A stretch of DNA of 49,300 bases from the NCBI GenBank assembly GCA_015492495.1, contig WGEY01000103.1, positions 1 to 49,300 of the forward strand, written 5' to 3'. The position numbers and the translations under genes were made by a program. The stretch comes from Deltaproteobacteria bacterium (GTDB lineage Bacteria > Desulfobacterota > GWC2-55-46 > DRQE01). Within the stretch, counting starts at the first letter, position 1; each line of letters begins with the position of its first letter. The notes under the pieces are model-generated. The model searched no databases and was not told where the DNA came from. It was given only the letters and a program-made list of their open reading frames with translations. Positions 11,058 through 20,242 of this stretch are shown in pieces.

Positions 11058-11383
11058 GTCTAAGGAAACCCCGATCAATTGGTCATTGCGAAGCGACGAA
11101 GCAATCTCCAAGTAGTTGACTTTACGAAAAAAGAGATTGGAGAAGATATAAAAAACTTCTCCCCGGCAAGGTTGCTTTGCTCGTCCGTCACATCCGGTGC
11201 TTCGCTGCGACCGCGATAAGGGGACGGGCAATAAACCGGGGCTCCCCTAACCAACGGGCAACGGATGCCGGGGTATCCGCAACAACTCCTCGCGCCTGTA
11301 AAGACGCAGCAGGACCCAGCACGGGAAAGCCGCCGCTTCACTGCCCGACAAGGTCCGCCGGATTCTGCGGGCAGCTCCGGCCC
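11058..11383. other. Convergent intergenic region with a dispersed repeat
   Basis: This 326-base region lies between convergent genes. Its left half holds a palindromic repeat, given separately. The rest has no recognisable gene, and I see no classical terminator with a T-tract. Confidence 0.5.
11081..11215. repeat. Dispersed palindromic repeat, copy 1
   Basis: It starts with GTCATTGCGAAGCGACGAAG followed by CAATCTC (11102-11108), which pairs with GAGATTG (11133-11139). GGAGAAG (11139-11145) pairs with CTTCTCC (11156-11162). The far end is degenerate but again carries GCTTCGCTGCGA-type sequence. Similar CATTGCGAAGCGAAGCAATCTC elements are common intergenic repeats in several bacterial groups. 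A second copy lies at 23411-23495. Confidence 0.6.
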
Positions 11384-11974
11384 TTACTCGACGATCCTTA
11401 TCTTCACCTCAACCCTCTCGTAAGGTATGTCCCTCGTATCCCTGGGCAGGGACACGATCCTGTCCACCACATCCATCCCCCTTACCACCTGGCCGAATAC
11501 CGTGTACTTCCCGTCGAGTGAAGGGGCGTCCTTCACAACGATGAAGAACTGGGAGCCGGCGCTGTCGGGGTCGCTGCTCCTTGCCATGGAGAGGATTCCC
11601 CTTTTATGGGAGATGTCGTTGAACTCCGCATCGATCGTGTACCCCGGCCCGCCCATACCATAGGTGGTGGTATCGGTCCCCTTCGTGTTGGGATCGCCTC
11701 CCTGGATCACGAAACCGGGTATGACCCTGTGAAATATGGTCCCGTCATAAAACCCCTTCTTTGACAACTCTATGAAGTTCCTGACATGATTGGGTGCCGC
11801 TTCCGGAAAGAACCTGAGCTCTATCTCGCCGTACTTGGTCTCGACGACCGCCCTCACCTTCTCCAACTTCTTGATCTCCCTTCTCGTCTTGTAGTCGTAC
11901 TGCCGCCCGTGGCTCAACGCCGGGACCATCATCAAGAGAACAAGGATCAAAAAAACCTTCCTGAATACCTTCAT
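11384..11974 (-). CDS. Secreted cyclophilin-type peptidyl-prolyl isomerase
   Basis: The product has 196 residues. A signal peptide (about 1-22, ending ALSHG) is followed by a charged linker and a full cyclophilin domain (about 40-195). The substrate and active-site block FHRVIPGFVIQGGDP and the SAGSQFFI motif are intact. It catalyses cis-trans isomerisation of prolyl bonds, most likely in the periplasm. Lacking a clear lipobox, it is probably soluble. It is the last gene of the minus-strand series that starts further upstream, separated by about 70 bases from the CCA-family gene. Confidence 0.92.
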   Translation of the reverse strand: MKVFRKVFLILVLLMMVPALSHGRQYDYKTRREIKKLEKVRAVVETKYGEIELRFFPEAAPNHVRNFIELSKKGFYDGTIFHRVIPGFVIQGGDPNTKGTDTTTYGMGGPGYTIDAEFNDISHKRGILSMARSSDPDSAGSQFFIVVKDAPSLDGKYTVFGQVVRGMDVVDRIVSLPRDTRDIPYERVEVKIRIVE

Positions 11975-12044
11975 GCCCCGTCTGCTCCTTTCGCGAGTGG
12001 TAATGTTGTTTTAACCGCTTTGGAGACAGGAAATCAACCACTTT

Positions 12045-13538
12045 TTACTTACCCCCGTCCTCCCGGTCAGCGAGCCACTTCTTCACGTATCTTACGGCAT
12101 CCTTTCTGTTACGCACGGCCCCGTCTTCTATGCCCTGCGCTATCTTCCTCATTATCTCGCCGACCATGACACCCTGGGGCACCCCGAAGGTCTCCATGAT
12201 CTCATGGCCGCCCATGAGCGGCTTCGGGGGCTTTCTCGTATACACATCGAAGTAGAACTCCAGCATCTGTCCGACACGCTCCCTGAGCCCCGGGTCCTCG
12301 CCGCCCCTGGTCGCCCTTGCATCAGCGAGCCCCAGGCACAGAAGATCAAGCCCCGTATCTCCTCCCACGGCGTTGAAGAAGTGGCTCTTCGCCCTGCGGG
12401 AGGGATCATCAATGGAGGCGAGGGTGAACACCCTGTGGTGGTTCCTTACGATCGTCGCCACGAGCCTTATCACCTTGCGGCCGAACCTGAGCCTCCTCAA
12501 TATCACCTTTACGAGCTCCTCCCCCTTGACATCGTGCCCCATGAAGCTCACCGCACCCTCCGCGGTCTTCATCGTAGCGGGTTTGCCGATGTCATGCAGG
12601 AAGGCCGCGAGCTTGAAAACGGCATACCTTTTCACACCGGCCACATCGGATTCGAGGTGGTCCCCGAGCAGGGGATACTCGGACACAATGGGGTCAGTGA
12701 GGATCCTTTCCGCCTCGCCGAGCGTCTTAAGAGAGTGCAAAAGGAGATCATAGCCCTGTACATCCCGCCAGCCCCTGATCTCAGGCAGTACATATCCGAC
12801 CATCCCGAGCTCGTAAAGGCTCTCGACGGCCCGGGCGGACCCTGCGCAGGAGAAGATCAAAAGGAGCTCATCCCTTACCCTCTCCCTTGCGGCCACGGCG
12901 ATAAGATGAGCCTTATCCCTGACGAGGTCCGACGTGGCCTCCTCCATGGAGAGCCTGCACTGCTGCGAAAGCCTCACGGCCCTCAACAGCCTGAGCGGGT
13001 CGTCATCAAAGGCCCCCTGCGCCACCACCCTAAGCACCCTTCTGCGCGCATCGTCGAGGCCGCCGCAGGGATCGATCACCCTGACCCTTTCACCGTGCAG
13101 TATGTCCGCGGCAGGTACCGCGAGCGCGTTGACCGTAAAATCCCTCTTTTCGAGGTCCCTGACGATATCTCCCTCCTTGACCGGGGATACGTCGATTGTG
13201 TGCTTCACGCCGTCCTTGACCACTACCCTGTAGGTCAGGCTCTCTTCGTCCATCAGGAAGAAGCTTCCACCGAGCCTTCCGGCCAGCCCTTCGGCGAAAC
13301 CTTTCACATCCCCGCCCACGCAGAGGTCACGGTCTCTTCCCGGCCTGCCTTCGAGCACAATGTTTCTCAGCATCCCGCCGACCATATAGGCATCTATACC
13401 CCTTTCAACGGCCAGTGCGCATATCTCCCTCGTGACGGGGTCTTTTTTAAGTACATCCACCGCCCCTGCGTCCTTGAAAAAAGAAAGGGCCGACACCCGC
13501 CGGCCCGCCTTACCACCGCTGTCCTTGACCTCTTTCAT
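12045..13538 (-). CDS. CCA tRNA nucleotidyltransferase / poly(A) polymerase family with HD domain
   Basis: The product has 497 residues. The class II nucleotidyltransferase head shows GGMLRN (residues 54-59) and the metal-binding D69-x-D71 (RDRDL). The RNA- and nucleotide-binding domain follows (DDDPLRLLRAVRL). An HD domain carries FLHDIGKP near residue 325. HD-containing enzymes of this family usually add CCA to tRNA 3' ends, but poly(A) polymerases are closely related. I cannot separate the two by eye. The first ~30 residues are an extension before the conserved domain. The start ATG overlaps the stop of the TPR gene by 4 bases, so the two are translationally coupled. Confidence 0.88.
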   Translation of the reverse strand: MKEVKDSGGKAGRRVSALSFFKDAGAVDVLKKDPVTREICALAVERGIDAYMVGGMLRNIVLEGRPGRDRDLCVGGDVKGFAEGLAGRLGGSFFLMDEESLTYRVVVKDGVKHTIDVSPVKEGDIVRDLEKRDFTVNALAVPAADILHGERVRVIDPCGGLDDARRRVLRVVAQGAFDDDPLRLLRAVRLSQQCRLSMEEATSDLVRDKAHLIAVAARERVRDELLLIFSCAGSARAVESLYELGMVGYVLPEIRGWRDVQGYDLLLHSLKTLGEAERILTDPIVSEYPLLGDHLESDVAGVKRYAVFKLAAFLHDIGKPATMKTAEGAVSFMGHDVKGEELVKVILRRLRFGRKVIRLVATIVRNHHRVFTLASIDDPSRRAKSHFFNAVGGDTGLDLLCLGLADARATRGGEDPGLRERVGQMLEFYFDVYTRKPPKPLMGGHEIMETFGVPQGVMVGEIMRKIAQGIEDGAVRNRKDAVRYVKKWLADREDGGK

Positions 13539-15481
13539 AACAGCTCCACCTCTATCAGGTCGTCGTCCCGCGGTATGGGAGACCTTTCCTCCGTGAGCTC
13601 CCTTATCTTCTCGGAGACCCCCCTGTATCCGCTGTCGAGTTCCTCGACGGCCCTGAACATCTCCAGCGCCTCGCGATCCTTGCCGGCCGCCTCGTACGCA
13701 AGCCCCAGCTCGTACATGATGCCCTTTCTCTCCTCCCGGCTCCTTCCCTTTATCCTGAGCGCCTTGAGGTAATGGTTTATGGCGTCATCCACTGCGCCCA
13801 CGGCCATGGAGCAAAGCCCGAGCCTTGTTTGCGCCTCGAAGCCGTAGACAGGATCGTTGGCAGAGAGCTTGAACTCCCTCAGGGCATCCTCGTAGAGCTC
13901 CATCTCCATGTACGCTATGCCGAGGTTGTAGTGGGTCTCCATATCCTCCCGGCTCAGCTGCTCCCCCATACCGGCCTTGAATTCCTCGACCGACTCCCCC
14001 TCCTCGCCCTCGGTCCATGAGCCAACAAGCCTGTCGATGGCCTCCTCGAGCCCCAGTTCCTGGGTGAGGTCCACATAATCCTCATCGCCTGCGCTTTCCT
14101 CACCACCCTGCTTCTCCTCCAAAGAAATTGTCCCTACACGCTTCTCCTCTTCGCTATCCTCCTCAGCCCCGGCCTCGGCCCGCTGCCCCGGTACCGGCGG
14201 CTCAGGAAGGACCTCAACAGGCTCTATAATATCGATCTCTTCTATCTCCCCCTCCTCCTCTTCATCAAAGGGAACCTCGAAGAGCTCTTCTTCCTCTTCC
14301 TCGCCGGAGACCAGATCTTCCGGTACGGCCCGGGCCATGGCCTCCTCCCGGTCTTCCATACCTGCGGCCGGACCCTCTTCCTGTAGAGGCGGCGCCCCTT
14401 CCGGTGATTCGAGGTCTGCTTTCACCGCCTCTTCGGCCCACTCCTCCAGCGATTCATCCTCCCCCGGCTCCTCGAACTCCGGGAAGTCTATTACAGGCTC
14501 CTCATCCAATCCCTCCGGCCCGATGCCCTCCAAACGCTCCTCTTCGCCCCCCGGTCCCCGGCCGGCGGGCTCCTCGGTCCGTTCCTGCCGAGGGGCCTCC
14601 TCAGTGCGCGGCTCTTCCTCCGCAGGCCCTTCTTCCTCTTCCCCTCCGGCGGCCGATCCCTGCTCAGGGGCTTCCGTGCCCTTTGCGTCCCTGAGCCTTT
14701 CAAGCACGGCCCTGGCCTTTTCATCACCCGGTGCGACCTCGAGTATGGACTCGCACAATCCAGCGGCCCTTGCCAGGTCCCCGTTCGCCGTGTATATGTC
14801 AAGCAACTCCCTGGCACAACTCAGGTACTGCGCATCGTCACCCTTTGTTCTGTTCAGTTCGACAAGCCCCTCGAGCACGGATGACTCCCCGGGGTAGGCA
14901 TCGTAAAGGTCGCGCAGTATCTTTTCGGCCTTGTCGAGTTTTCCCTGGGCCATGAGCTTCCTGAATATCCAGAGGTACTCGGTGAGCGCATCGTCTTCAT
15001 AGCCCAACTTCTTCTGCATGTCGGCAAGCTTTAGCCTGAGCCCGACGTTCTCGGGATCGATCTCCACCATCTTCTTGAGGAGTTCGAAGGCCTCGGATGT
15101 CCTTCCTTTCTTCTCGAATACGTTTATTATGTAGCTGTACTCGGATATGGCGTCGGCGACGAGCCTCTGCCTGGTGTAAAGGTCCGCAAGCTTGTTGCGT
15201 ACATCCAGGTTCGCCTCGTCGAGCTTCAGTATCTGCTTGTACACGGCGATGGCCTTCAGGTAGAATCCCTTCTGGGCGTTTATCTTGGCAACACTGCTGT
15301 ACTCCTTTATGGCGTCCTCTTTCCTGCCGGTCTTTACATACAGCTCGCCCAGCCTCAGACGTATGGATGTATCCGACGGATCCAGATACACCACCGTCTT
15401 GTACTCCTCTATGGCCCTTTCGTAGTATCCCTTCTGGATATACTTCTGCGCCCTGCTTATGAGTTTTTCCTTCTTTGCCAT
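13535..15481 (-). CDS. Tetratricopeptide-repeat protein with a long acidic linker
   Basis: The product has 648 residues. N-terminal TPR repeats fill about 1-240 (for example KGYYERAIEEYKTVVYLDPS). A very acidic low-complexity linker rich in Glu, Pro, Gly and Ala follows at about 250-480. A second TPR array fills about 500-630. There is no signal peptide or membrane span, so it is probably a cytoplasmic scaffold. TPRs bind protein partners; the partner here is unknown. The stop overlaps the CCA-family start by 4 bases, and the octanoyltransferase stop lies only 3 bases upstream of its ATG, so the three form an operon. Confidence 0.85.
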   Translation of the reverse strand: MAKKEKLISRAQKYIQKGYYERAIEEYKTVVYLDPSDTSIRLRLGELYVKTGRKEDAIKEYSSVAKINAQKGFYLKAIAVYKQILKLDEANLDVRNKLADLYTRQRLVADAISEYSYIINVFEKKGRTSEAFELLKKMVEIDPENVGLRLKLADMQKKLGYEDDALTEYLWIFRKLMAQGKLDKAEKILRDLYDAYPGESSVLEGLVELNRTKGDDAQYLSCARELLDIYTANGDLARAAGLCESILEVAPGDEKARAVLERLRDAKGTEAPEQGSAAGGEEEEGPAEEEPRTEEAPRQERTEEPAGRGPGGEEERLEGIGPEGLDEEPVIDFPEFEEPGEDESLEEWAEEAVKADLESPEGAPPLQEEGPAAGMEDREEAMARAVPEDLVSGEEEEEELFEVPFDEEEEGEIEEIDIIEPVEVLPEPPVPGQRAEAGAEEDSEEEKRVGTISLEEKQGGEESAGDEDYVDLTQELGLEEAIDRLVGSWTEGEEGESVEEFKAGMGEQLSREDMETHYNLGIAYMEMELYEDALREFKLSANDPVYGFEAQTRLGLCSMAVGAVDDAINHYLKALRIKGRSREERKGIMYELGLAYEAAGKDREALEMFRAVEELDSGYRGVSEKIRELTEERSPIPRDDDLIEVELL

Positions 15482-15484
15482 ATC

Positions 15485-16333
15485 TCAGGTACAGGTCAAC
15501 CGGAGTTCATCCTCGATCCTTCCACATTCCCCGTCCATGTTCCATGCTGCACTTGCATACCGCTTCTCTGCAATCGCCTCTTCGAGATATCTTTCGGCGT
15601 CGGTAAGCCCCTCCTCCTTGAAGTCGGCGCCGAGGGCCTCCTCCATTCTTCTTGCTATAGCCGCCCTCAGGCGGGACGTCCCGGCTTCGGAGAACTCCCC
15701 CACGCACGCCATCCTTCCTGCGGCATCGTCTCCGAAGATACGCCCCACAAGGTCCCTGTCGATCCCGAATAGTATCGAGCCGTGCTGCAGGAACGCCCCC
15801 CTGAAGCGCCTCTGGGAGCTTCCGACGAGCTTTCTTCCCCCTGCAAGGATCTCATGGCGTGCGGGCAGGTGAAAGCACGACGGGTTGTGCCTCGATCTTC
15901 CGGCATCCCCCGGGACAGAGAAGACCGCGGGGACCCCGATCTCCTCGAGCGCCTTCAGGATGCAACTGCTCAGTGTGCGGTATGCACCGTGAATTCCGGC
16001 GGAGAAGAGGGGATGGGTGCGGCCACATACCACGGAGTAGGTCAATTCCATGTGGTGAAGGACCGCCCTGCCGCCGGTTATTCGCCTCACAACCGGCACC
16101 CCTGCCCCCTTGAACGGGTAGGTGCTCTGAAGCCGGCCGATGGAGAGCGTCGGCTCATCCCATTCGTAGAGGCGCAGAGTGGGCGGGGTGAGACCGCGGT
16201 CCGACGCCCTGAGCAGGGCCTCGTCCCTGGCCATGTTTACAACGCCGCCGCACGGCGGATCAAGGATAAGCCTCCAGCTCTCTTTTCCGGGCATCTTGCC
16301 TTGCCGGCCTCCTGCAAAAACATGTAGTGACAC
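15485..16333 (-). CDS. LipM-like octanoyltransferase / lipoate-protein ligase family
   Basis: From the far GTG (16333) it is 282 residues. An ATG at 16294 (269 residues) is also plausible, because AGGAGG precedes it by 13 bases. The lipoate/biotin ligase fold shows RRITGGRAVLHHMELTYS (residues 83-100) and the lysine region GGRKLVGSSQRR (166-177), followed by FLQHGSILFG. Cys153 in PSCFHLPARHE sits where LipM-type octanoyltransferases have their catalytic cysteine, so transfer of octanoyl groups from ACP is more likely than ATP-dependent ligation. The usual GGGAV motif reads GGRAV here. It is the first of a tight three-gene run with the TPR and CCA-family genes. Confidence 0.82.
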   Translation of the reverse strand: MSLHVFAGGRQGKMPGKESWRLILDPPCGGVVNMARDEALLRASDRGLTPPTLRLYEWDEPTLSIGRLQSTYPFKGAGVPVVRRITGGRAVLHHMELTYSVVCGRTHPLFSAGIHGAYRTLSSCILKALEEIGVPAVFSVPGDAGRSRHNPSCFHLPARHEILAGGRKLVGSSQRRFRGAFLQHGSILFGIDRDLVGRIFGDDAAGRMACVGEFSEAGTSRLRAAIARRMEEALGADFKEEGLTDAERYLEEAIAEKRYASAAWNMDGECGRIEDELRLTCT

Positions 16334-16361
16334 GCACGGGATGCCACCGGATACGGATATG

Positions 16362-17696
16362 TCAAGAAAACCTCGACAGGAAGTCTATGTTTATATTACC
16401 CGCTATGAAGTCGTGATCCTTCATCACCTCGATGTGAAGCGGGATGTTCGTCTTGATGCCGCCTATTCTGAACTCCTCGAGCGCCCTCGTCATCCTCTTT
16501 ATGGCATCGCCGCGGGTTTCGGCGTGGACCACGAGCTTTGCGATGAGGGAATCGTAGTGCGCCGGAACGGTGTACCCGCAATATATGGCCGTATCCACCC
16601 TGACGCCCGGCCCGCCCGGCACATAGAGCTCTGTAATCCTGCCCGGTGAAGGGGCGAAGGTCTTGGGATCCTCGGCGTTTATCCTGCACTCGATGCTGTG
16701 CCCCTTCATTCGCACATCCGACTGTTTCAGCGAAAGCCTGCGGCCTGCGGCTATCTTGATCTGCTCCTTCACAAGGTCGATGCCTGTGACCATCTCGGTT
16801 ATCGGGTGCTCCACCTGGATCCTCGTGTTCATCTCCATGAAGTAGAAGTTCTTGTCCTTGTCGACGAGGAACTCCACGGTGCCGACGCTCGTATACCCTA
16901 TGGCCTTAACCAGCCTTACCGCGGCCTCGCCCATCTTCTTTCTGAGCTCTTCGTCGACGACCGGGGAAGGGGACTCCTCGATTATCTTCTGGTGGCGCCT
17001 CTGGATGGAACACTCCCTTTCACCCAGGTGTATCACATTGCCGTGCTCATCGGCCACGACCTGTATCTCCACATGCCTGGGCCTCTCGCAGTACCTTTCG
17101 ATGAAGACCTCGGCGTCGCCGAAGGCCCCGAGGGCCTCCCTCCTTGCCATGTGGAAGGCGCTGCCCAAGGATGCCTGCGTATGCACGAGCTTCATGCCCT
17201 TGCCGCCGCCGCCGCTCGCTGCTTTTATGATAAGGGGGAACCCTATCTCCCTGGAGACCTCTATGGCCTCCTTCTCGTCCTTGAGCGGCCGCTCGCTCCA
17301 TGGCAGCACCGGCACGCCGGCCTTCTCCGCCTCCTTCTTCGCCAGGATCTTATTCCCCATGAGACGGATGACATGCGACGACGGCCCTATGAACTTTATC
17401 CCCGAATTCTCGCAGACCTCGGCAAAGGCGGCGCTTTCGGCCAGAAATCCGTAACCCGGATGCACGGCGTCCGCGTCAACGACCTCAACGGCGCTTATCA
17501 GGGAGGATATGTTCAGGTAACTCTCCGAGCTCTTCGCCGGCCCTATGCATATCGCACCGTCGGCGAACTTCACATGCAGCGACTCCCTGTCCACCTCCGA
17601 GAAGACGGCCACGGTCCTCTCGTCAAGCTCGCTGCAGGCCCTTATAATCCTTACGGCTATCTCTCCCCTGTTGGCGACAAGAATCTTGTTGAACAT
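16362..17696 (-). CDS. accC: Acetyl-CoA carboxylase biotin carboxylase subunit
   Basis: The product has 444 residues, the usual length. It starts [17 protein letters not shown] and holds an N-terminal biotin-carboxylase domain, an ATP-grasp domain with the glycine loop [10 protein letters not shown], the [15 protein letters not shown] block, and the C-terminal domain ([25 protein letters not shown]). It carboxylates the biotin on AccB using ATP and bicarbonate, the first step of fatty-acid synthesis. I chose the ATG at 17696 because it matches the family start and is preceded by GAGGAAAGG. An upstream in-frame ATG adds 37 non-conserved residues. accB lies upstream but is separated by an unusual gap of about 310 bases. 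Confidence 0.96.
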   Translation of the reverse strand: MFNKILVANRGEIAVRIIRACSELDERTVAVFSEVDRESLHVKFADGAICIGPAKSSESYLNISSLISAVEVVDADAVHPGYGFLAESAAFAEVCENSGIKFIGPSSHVIRLMGNKILAKKEAEKAGVPVLPWSERPLKDEKEAIEVSREIGFPLIIKAASGGGGKGMKLVHTQASLGSAFHMARREALGAFGDAEVFIERYCERPRHVEIQVVADEHGNVIHLGERECSIQRRHQKIIEESPSPVVDEELRKKMGEAAVRLVKAIGYTSVGTVEFLVDKDKNFYFMEMNTRIQVEHPITEMVTGIDLVKEQIKIAAGRRLSLKQSDVRMKGHSIECRINAEDPKTFAPSPGRITELYVPGGPGVRVDTAIYCGYTVPAHYDSLIAKLVVHAETRGDAIKRMTRALEEFRIGGIKTNIPLHIEVMKDHDFIAGNINIDFLSRFS

Positions 17697-18005
17697 GAAA
17701 AACCTTTCCTCACTGAAAAAACTGTAGCAACAAGGACCCGAAAAAAAAACAAACCCCGGACCGGACCTGCGATCCGTCATCCCGAGAAGCTGCTCCTTTA
17801 ACTTCATCGCAAGGCTTCCTCAGGAGCCTGAACCGGGACAAACGAAGGGGCAAACTCCTTAGTCAGCGCATGAACCCGACTCGCAACCTTCCACCACTGG
17901 CTTCAAGGAAGAGGTATTGCTTCACCGAGCACGCAACGACGGATCAGTAAGCCTTCCAGATCCTCCTTTGAAGCTGCCAATGGTTTCACATCAGGGCAGG
18001 TCGTA
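17697..18005. other. Non-coding gap between accB and accC
   Basis: This is a 309-base gap between two genes that are usually adjacent. I see no open reading frame with family features and no strong terminator. There is an A-rich run near 17745 and a weak imperfect hairpin near 17811-17829 (AGGCTTCCT with AGGAGCCT). Confidence 0.4.
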
Positions 18006-18446
18006 CTATTCCACCTCTACGTTGAACAGCGGTTCACCGTACTCAACGGGTTGGCCGTTCTCAACCAGCACCGCAACGACCTTGCCGGTAAACTCCGACT
18101 CAACCTCGTTCATTATCTTCATCGCCTCGATTATGCAGACAACCTGGCCGGACTTTACCTTGCTACCGAGTTCCACGAAAGGCGGGGCATCCGGTGAAGG
18201 GGCCCTGTAGAACGTGCCGACCATCGGTGAGGTTATGGTCTTGATATTGGACTTCTCCTCTTTAGCCTCTTCCCTTTCCTTCTTCTCCTCGACCGGTGCC
18301 GCAGGTGTAACGATCCTCACGGCCTCTTCAGACACCGCTTCGGCCCTCTTGACCCTGACCCTGCCACGCGAATCTTCGACCTCCAACTCGACGATATCGG
18401 TGGACTTGAGGAATCTGTACAGTGCCTTTATGTCCTTCAGGTCCAT
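18006..18446 (-). CDS. accB: Acetyl-CoA carboxylase biotin carboxyl carrier protein
   Basis: The product has 146 residues. An N-terminal helical part (MDLKDIKALYRFLKSTDI) is followed by a Glu/Lys/Ala-rich flexible linker (about 45-70) and a C-terminal biotinyl domain. The biotin-attachment motif is EAMKIMNEVES, with the lysine as acceptor. It carries carboxybiotin between AccC and the carboxyltransferase. It lies 8 bases downstream of the Xaa-Pro peptidase gene, in the same direction. Confidence 0.96.
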   Translation of the reverse strand: MDLKDIKALYRFLKSTDIVELEVEDSRGRVRVKRAEAVSEEAVRIVTPAAPVEEKKEREEAKEEKSNIKTITSPMVGTFYRAPSPDAPPFVELGSKVKSGQVVCIIEAMKIMNEVESEFTGKVVAVLVENGQPVEYGEPLFNVEVE

Positions 18447-18454
18447 GTCTCCTC

Positions 18455-19555
18455 CTATCTGAGAATGCGTAGTTCTTTGCTCCCGCCTGTCAACACGTCG
18501 CAGCCGTCCTTTTCAACCAGCACCATATCCTCGATACGGACGCCCCCCCAGCCCGGGATGTATATGCCGGGCTCTACCGTAACAATCATCCCTTCTTCGA
18601 GCACATCGTTGCTCTTCGGGTTCACAAACGGTCTCTCGTGCACCTGCAGGCCCACCCCGTGACCCGTGCCGTGGCCGAAGCATCTTCCGTACCCAGCCTT
18701 CCTGATATAGCCGCGGGCCGTCCTGTCGACATCCCTGGCCCTGACCCCGGCCCTTATCGCATCAATGGCCCTGTCGTGCGCGTCCTTCACGATCGAGTAT
18801 ACTTCCCTTTGCCTCTTCGTGGCCTTGCCTACGGCGTAGGTGCGTGTCTCATCGGACTTGTAGCCGTCCACCGAAACCCCCATGTCGACGATGACAAGGT
18901 CACCTTTCCTGATGCATCTTCCCGACGCCTTTCCATGCGGCAAGGCGCTCCTCTCGCCTGATGCCACGATGGTGTCGAAAGACAGAGCCTCTGCACCGGC
19001 CTTTTTAACGACGGACTCTATGGTCAGGGCCACATCCAGCTCGCTGCGGCCGGCCACTCCCCTTCTCTCAACGGCCTTGAAGCCCTTTGTGGCGACCTCT
19101 ACGGCCCTGCGTATAAGCCCCACCTCCTCCGTATCCTTTACGCACCTGCATCCTTCAACCACCCCGGAGATGGACTTCAGCCGGACACCGGACAGCGACT
19201 TCTTAAGCAACCTGTAGGTATCGTAGCTTACCGAACCGCCCTCGAAGCCGAGCCTTTTCAGGCCGAGCCTTCCCACTATCCCGGCCACCTGCTCAAAGGA
19301 GTTCTCACGGATCCTCACCTTGAGCCCCTTAAGCTCGGCAGAGGCCTGGAGCCTGTACCTCGAATCCGTAAAAAAATAATCACCCCGCTTCGTAAGGAGC
19401 AGTCTGGCGCTGCTCCCGGTGAAGCCGGTGAGATACCTCAGGTTGGCAAGGTCGGTAACCAGCAGGCCGTCGACTCCGCGCGGTACCAGGGATGCCTTGA
19501 GGTCACGGATCCTTGCGTTAAAATCTCCCATACGAGCAAACCCGGCGAACCTCAC
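18455..19555 (-). CDS. M24-family Xaa-Pro aminopeptidase
   Basis: The product is 366 residues from a GTG at 19555, which overlaps the roadblock gene stop by 4 bases. An ATG at 19531 would give 358 residues. The N-terminal creatinase-like domain (LRYLTGFTGSSARLL) precedes the pita-bread catalytic domain. Metal ligands are visible: Asp in VDMGVSVDG and KSDETR, His in FGHGTGHGVG, Glu in VTVEPG, and Glu in GGVRIEDM. It removes N-terminal residues before proline in the cytoplasm. In many genomes this gene is followed by efp and then accB; here accB follows directly with no efp. Confidence 0.92.
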   Translation of the reverse strand: MRFAGFARMGDFNARIRDLKASLVPRGVDGLLVTDLANLRYLTGFTGSSARLLLTKRGDYFFTDSRYRLQASAELKGLKVRIRENSFEQVAGIVGRLGLKRLGFEGGSVSYDTYRLLKKSLSGVRLKSISGVVEGCRCVKDTEEVGLIRRAVEVATKGFKAVERRGVAGRSELDVALTIESVVKKAGAEALSFDTIVASGERSALPHGKASGRCIRKGDLVIVDMGVSVDGYKSDETRTYAVGKATKRQREVYSIVKDAHDRAIDAIRAGVRARDVDRTARGYIRKAGYGRCFGHGTGHGVGLQVHERPFVNPKSNDVLEEGMIVTVEPGIYIPGWGGVRIEDMVLVEKDGCDVLTGGSKELRILR

Positions 19556-19932
19556 CTCTTGAGTTCCCTGCAGACGTCGTTGGCCGCCATCTTCAGTACA
19601 TACCTTGCCTTGCCGAGTATGGCGTCGCCGTCAACGACCAGGGCCAGAAAATAGTCCGGGGGCACGGGCCTCAGAAGCACCGTGTTCCCGTCCAGACCTA
19701 TCACAACCTCCTCGACGTCACCGAGCTCCAAGGTTCTGGACACCTTTTCGATCTCCCCCAATATCCTGACATACTCCACCCCTATGGTCTCGATATCACA
19801 ATCAAGCCCTGACCTTACGTAGTTACGTACGGCGATGCCGTCGGTCCCCATCATGGTTGCCGCATAACCACCCGGTATACCTTCGACCATGTCTTTGAGA
19901 ATATCGAGAAAGTCCATCCCGCCCTGCACCAA
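19552..19932 (-). CDS. Roadblock/LC7-domain protein (MglB-like)
   Basis: The product has 126 residues and a single roadblock/LC7 fold (MDFLDILKDMVEGIPGGYAATMMGTDGIAV near the start, then alternating beta strands and a C-terminal helix). In other bacteria such proteins act as GTPase-activating partners of MglA-type Ras-like GTPases, which set cell polarity and type IV pilus position. No MglA partner lies in this window. It overlaps the peptidase gene by 4 bases and follows a small TPR gene after 11 bases. Proximity to pilus genes suggests, but does not prove, a link to pilus polarity. Confidence 0.8.
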   Translation of the reverse strand: MVQGGMDFLDILKDMVEGIPGGYAATMMGTDGIAVRNYVRSGLDCDIETIGVEYVRILGEIEKVSRTLELGDVEEVVIGLDGNTVLLRPVPPDYFLALVVDGDAILGKARYVLKMAANDVCRELKR

Positions 19933-19943
19933 AAGATCTTCTG

Positions 19944-20159
19944 TCAGCCTCTCCTCTTATGAACCGATGCCCTTCTGCGCCCGGCCAGATCCTTCAGTCC
20001 GGCTATCTTCTCCTTGAGCGCGGCGTCCGAGGGGTCAGAGTCCGAGAGTATCTTGTAGATCATGAGGGCATCCTCCATGTGTCCCTGCTCTTCGAGCAGT
20101 TCGGCCATGGTACGTGTAAAAAACATATCGTCTCTCGGATCAAGCCGCTGTTTGCCCAT
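19944..20159 (-). CDS. Small TPR-like protein
   Basis: The product has 71 residues and one clear TPR-like helix pair (FFTRTMAELLEEQGHMEDALMIYKILSDSDPSD), followed by a basic tail (GRRRASVHKRRG). It is too short to form a full TPR superhelix alone. It may cap or dimerise, or bind the roadblock protein encoded 11 bases downstream. I do not recognise a named family. The coding potential, spacing and conservation-like TPR spacing support a real gene. Confidence 0.7.
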   Translation of the reverse strand: MGKQRLDPRDDMFFTRTMAELLEEQGHMEDALMIYKILSDSDPSDAALKEKIAGLKDLAGRRRASVHKRRG

Positions 20160-20242
20160 GTTCCTCTTCCGGGTTGATATGATCAGGCCAATTTAAAACT
20201 ATTAAAGAATCGCCAGTAAGTCAAGGGGAATCTAACAGAAGC

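Noticed and set aside
14337-14897. Ser/Pro-rich plus-strand frames opposite the acidic TPR linker
   Set aside because: They are shadows of the Glu-rich linker codons on the other strand, with no start signals or domains.
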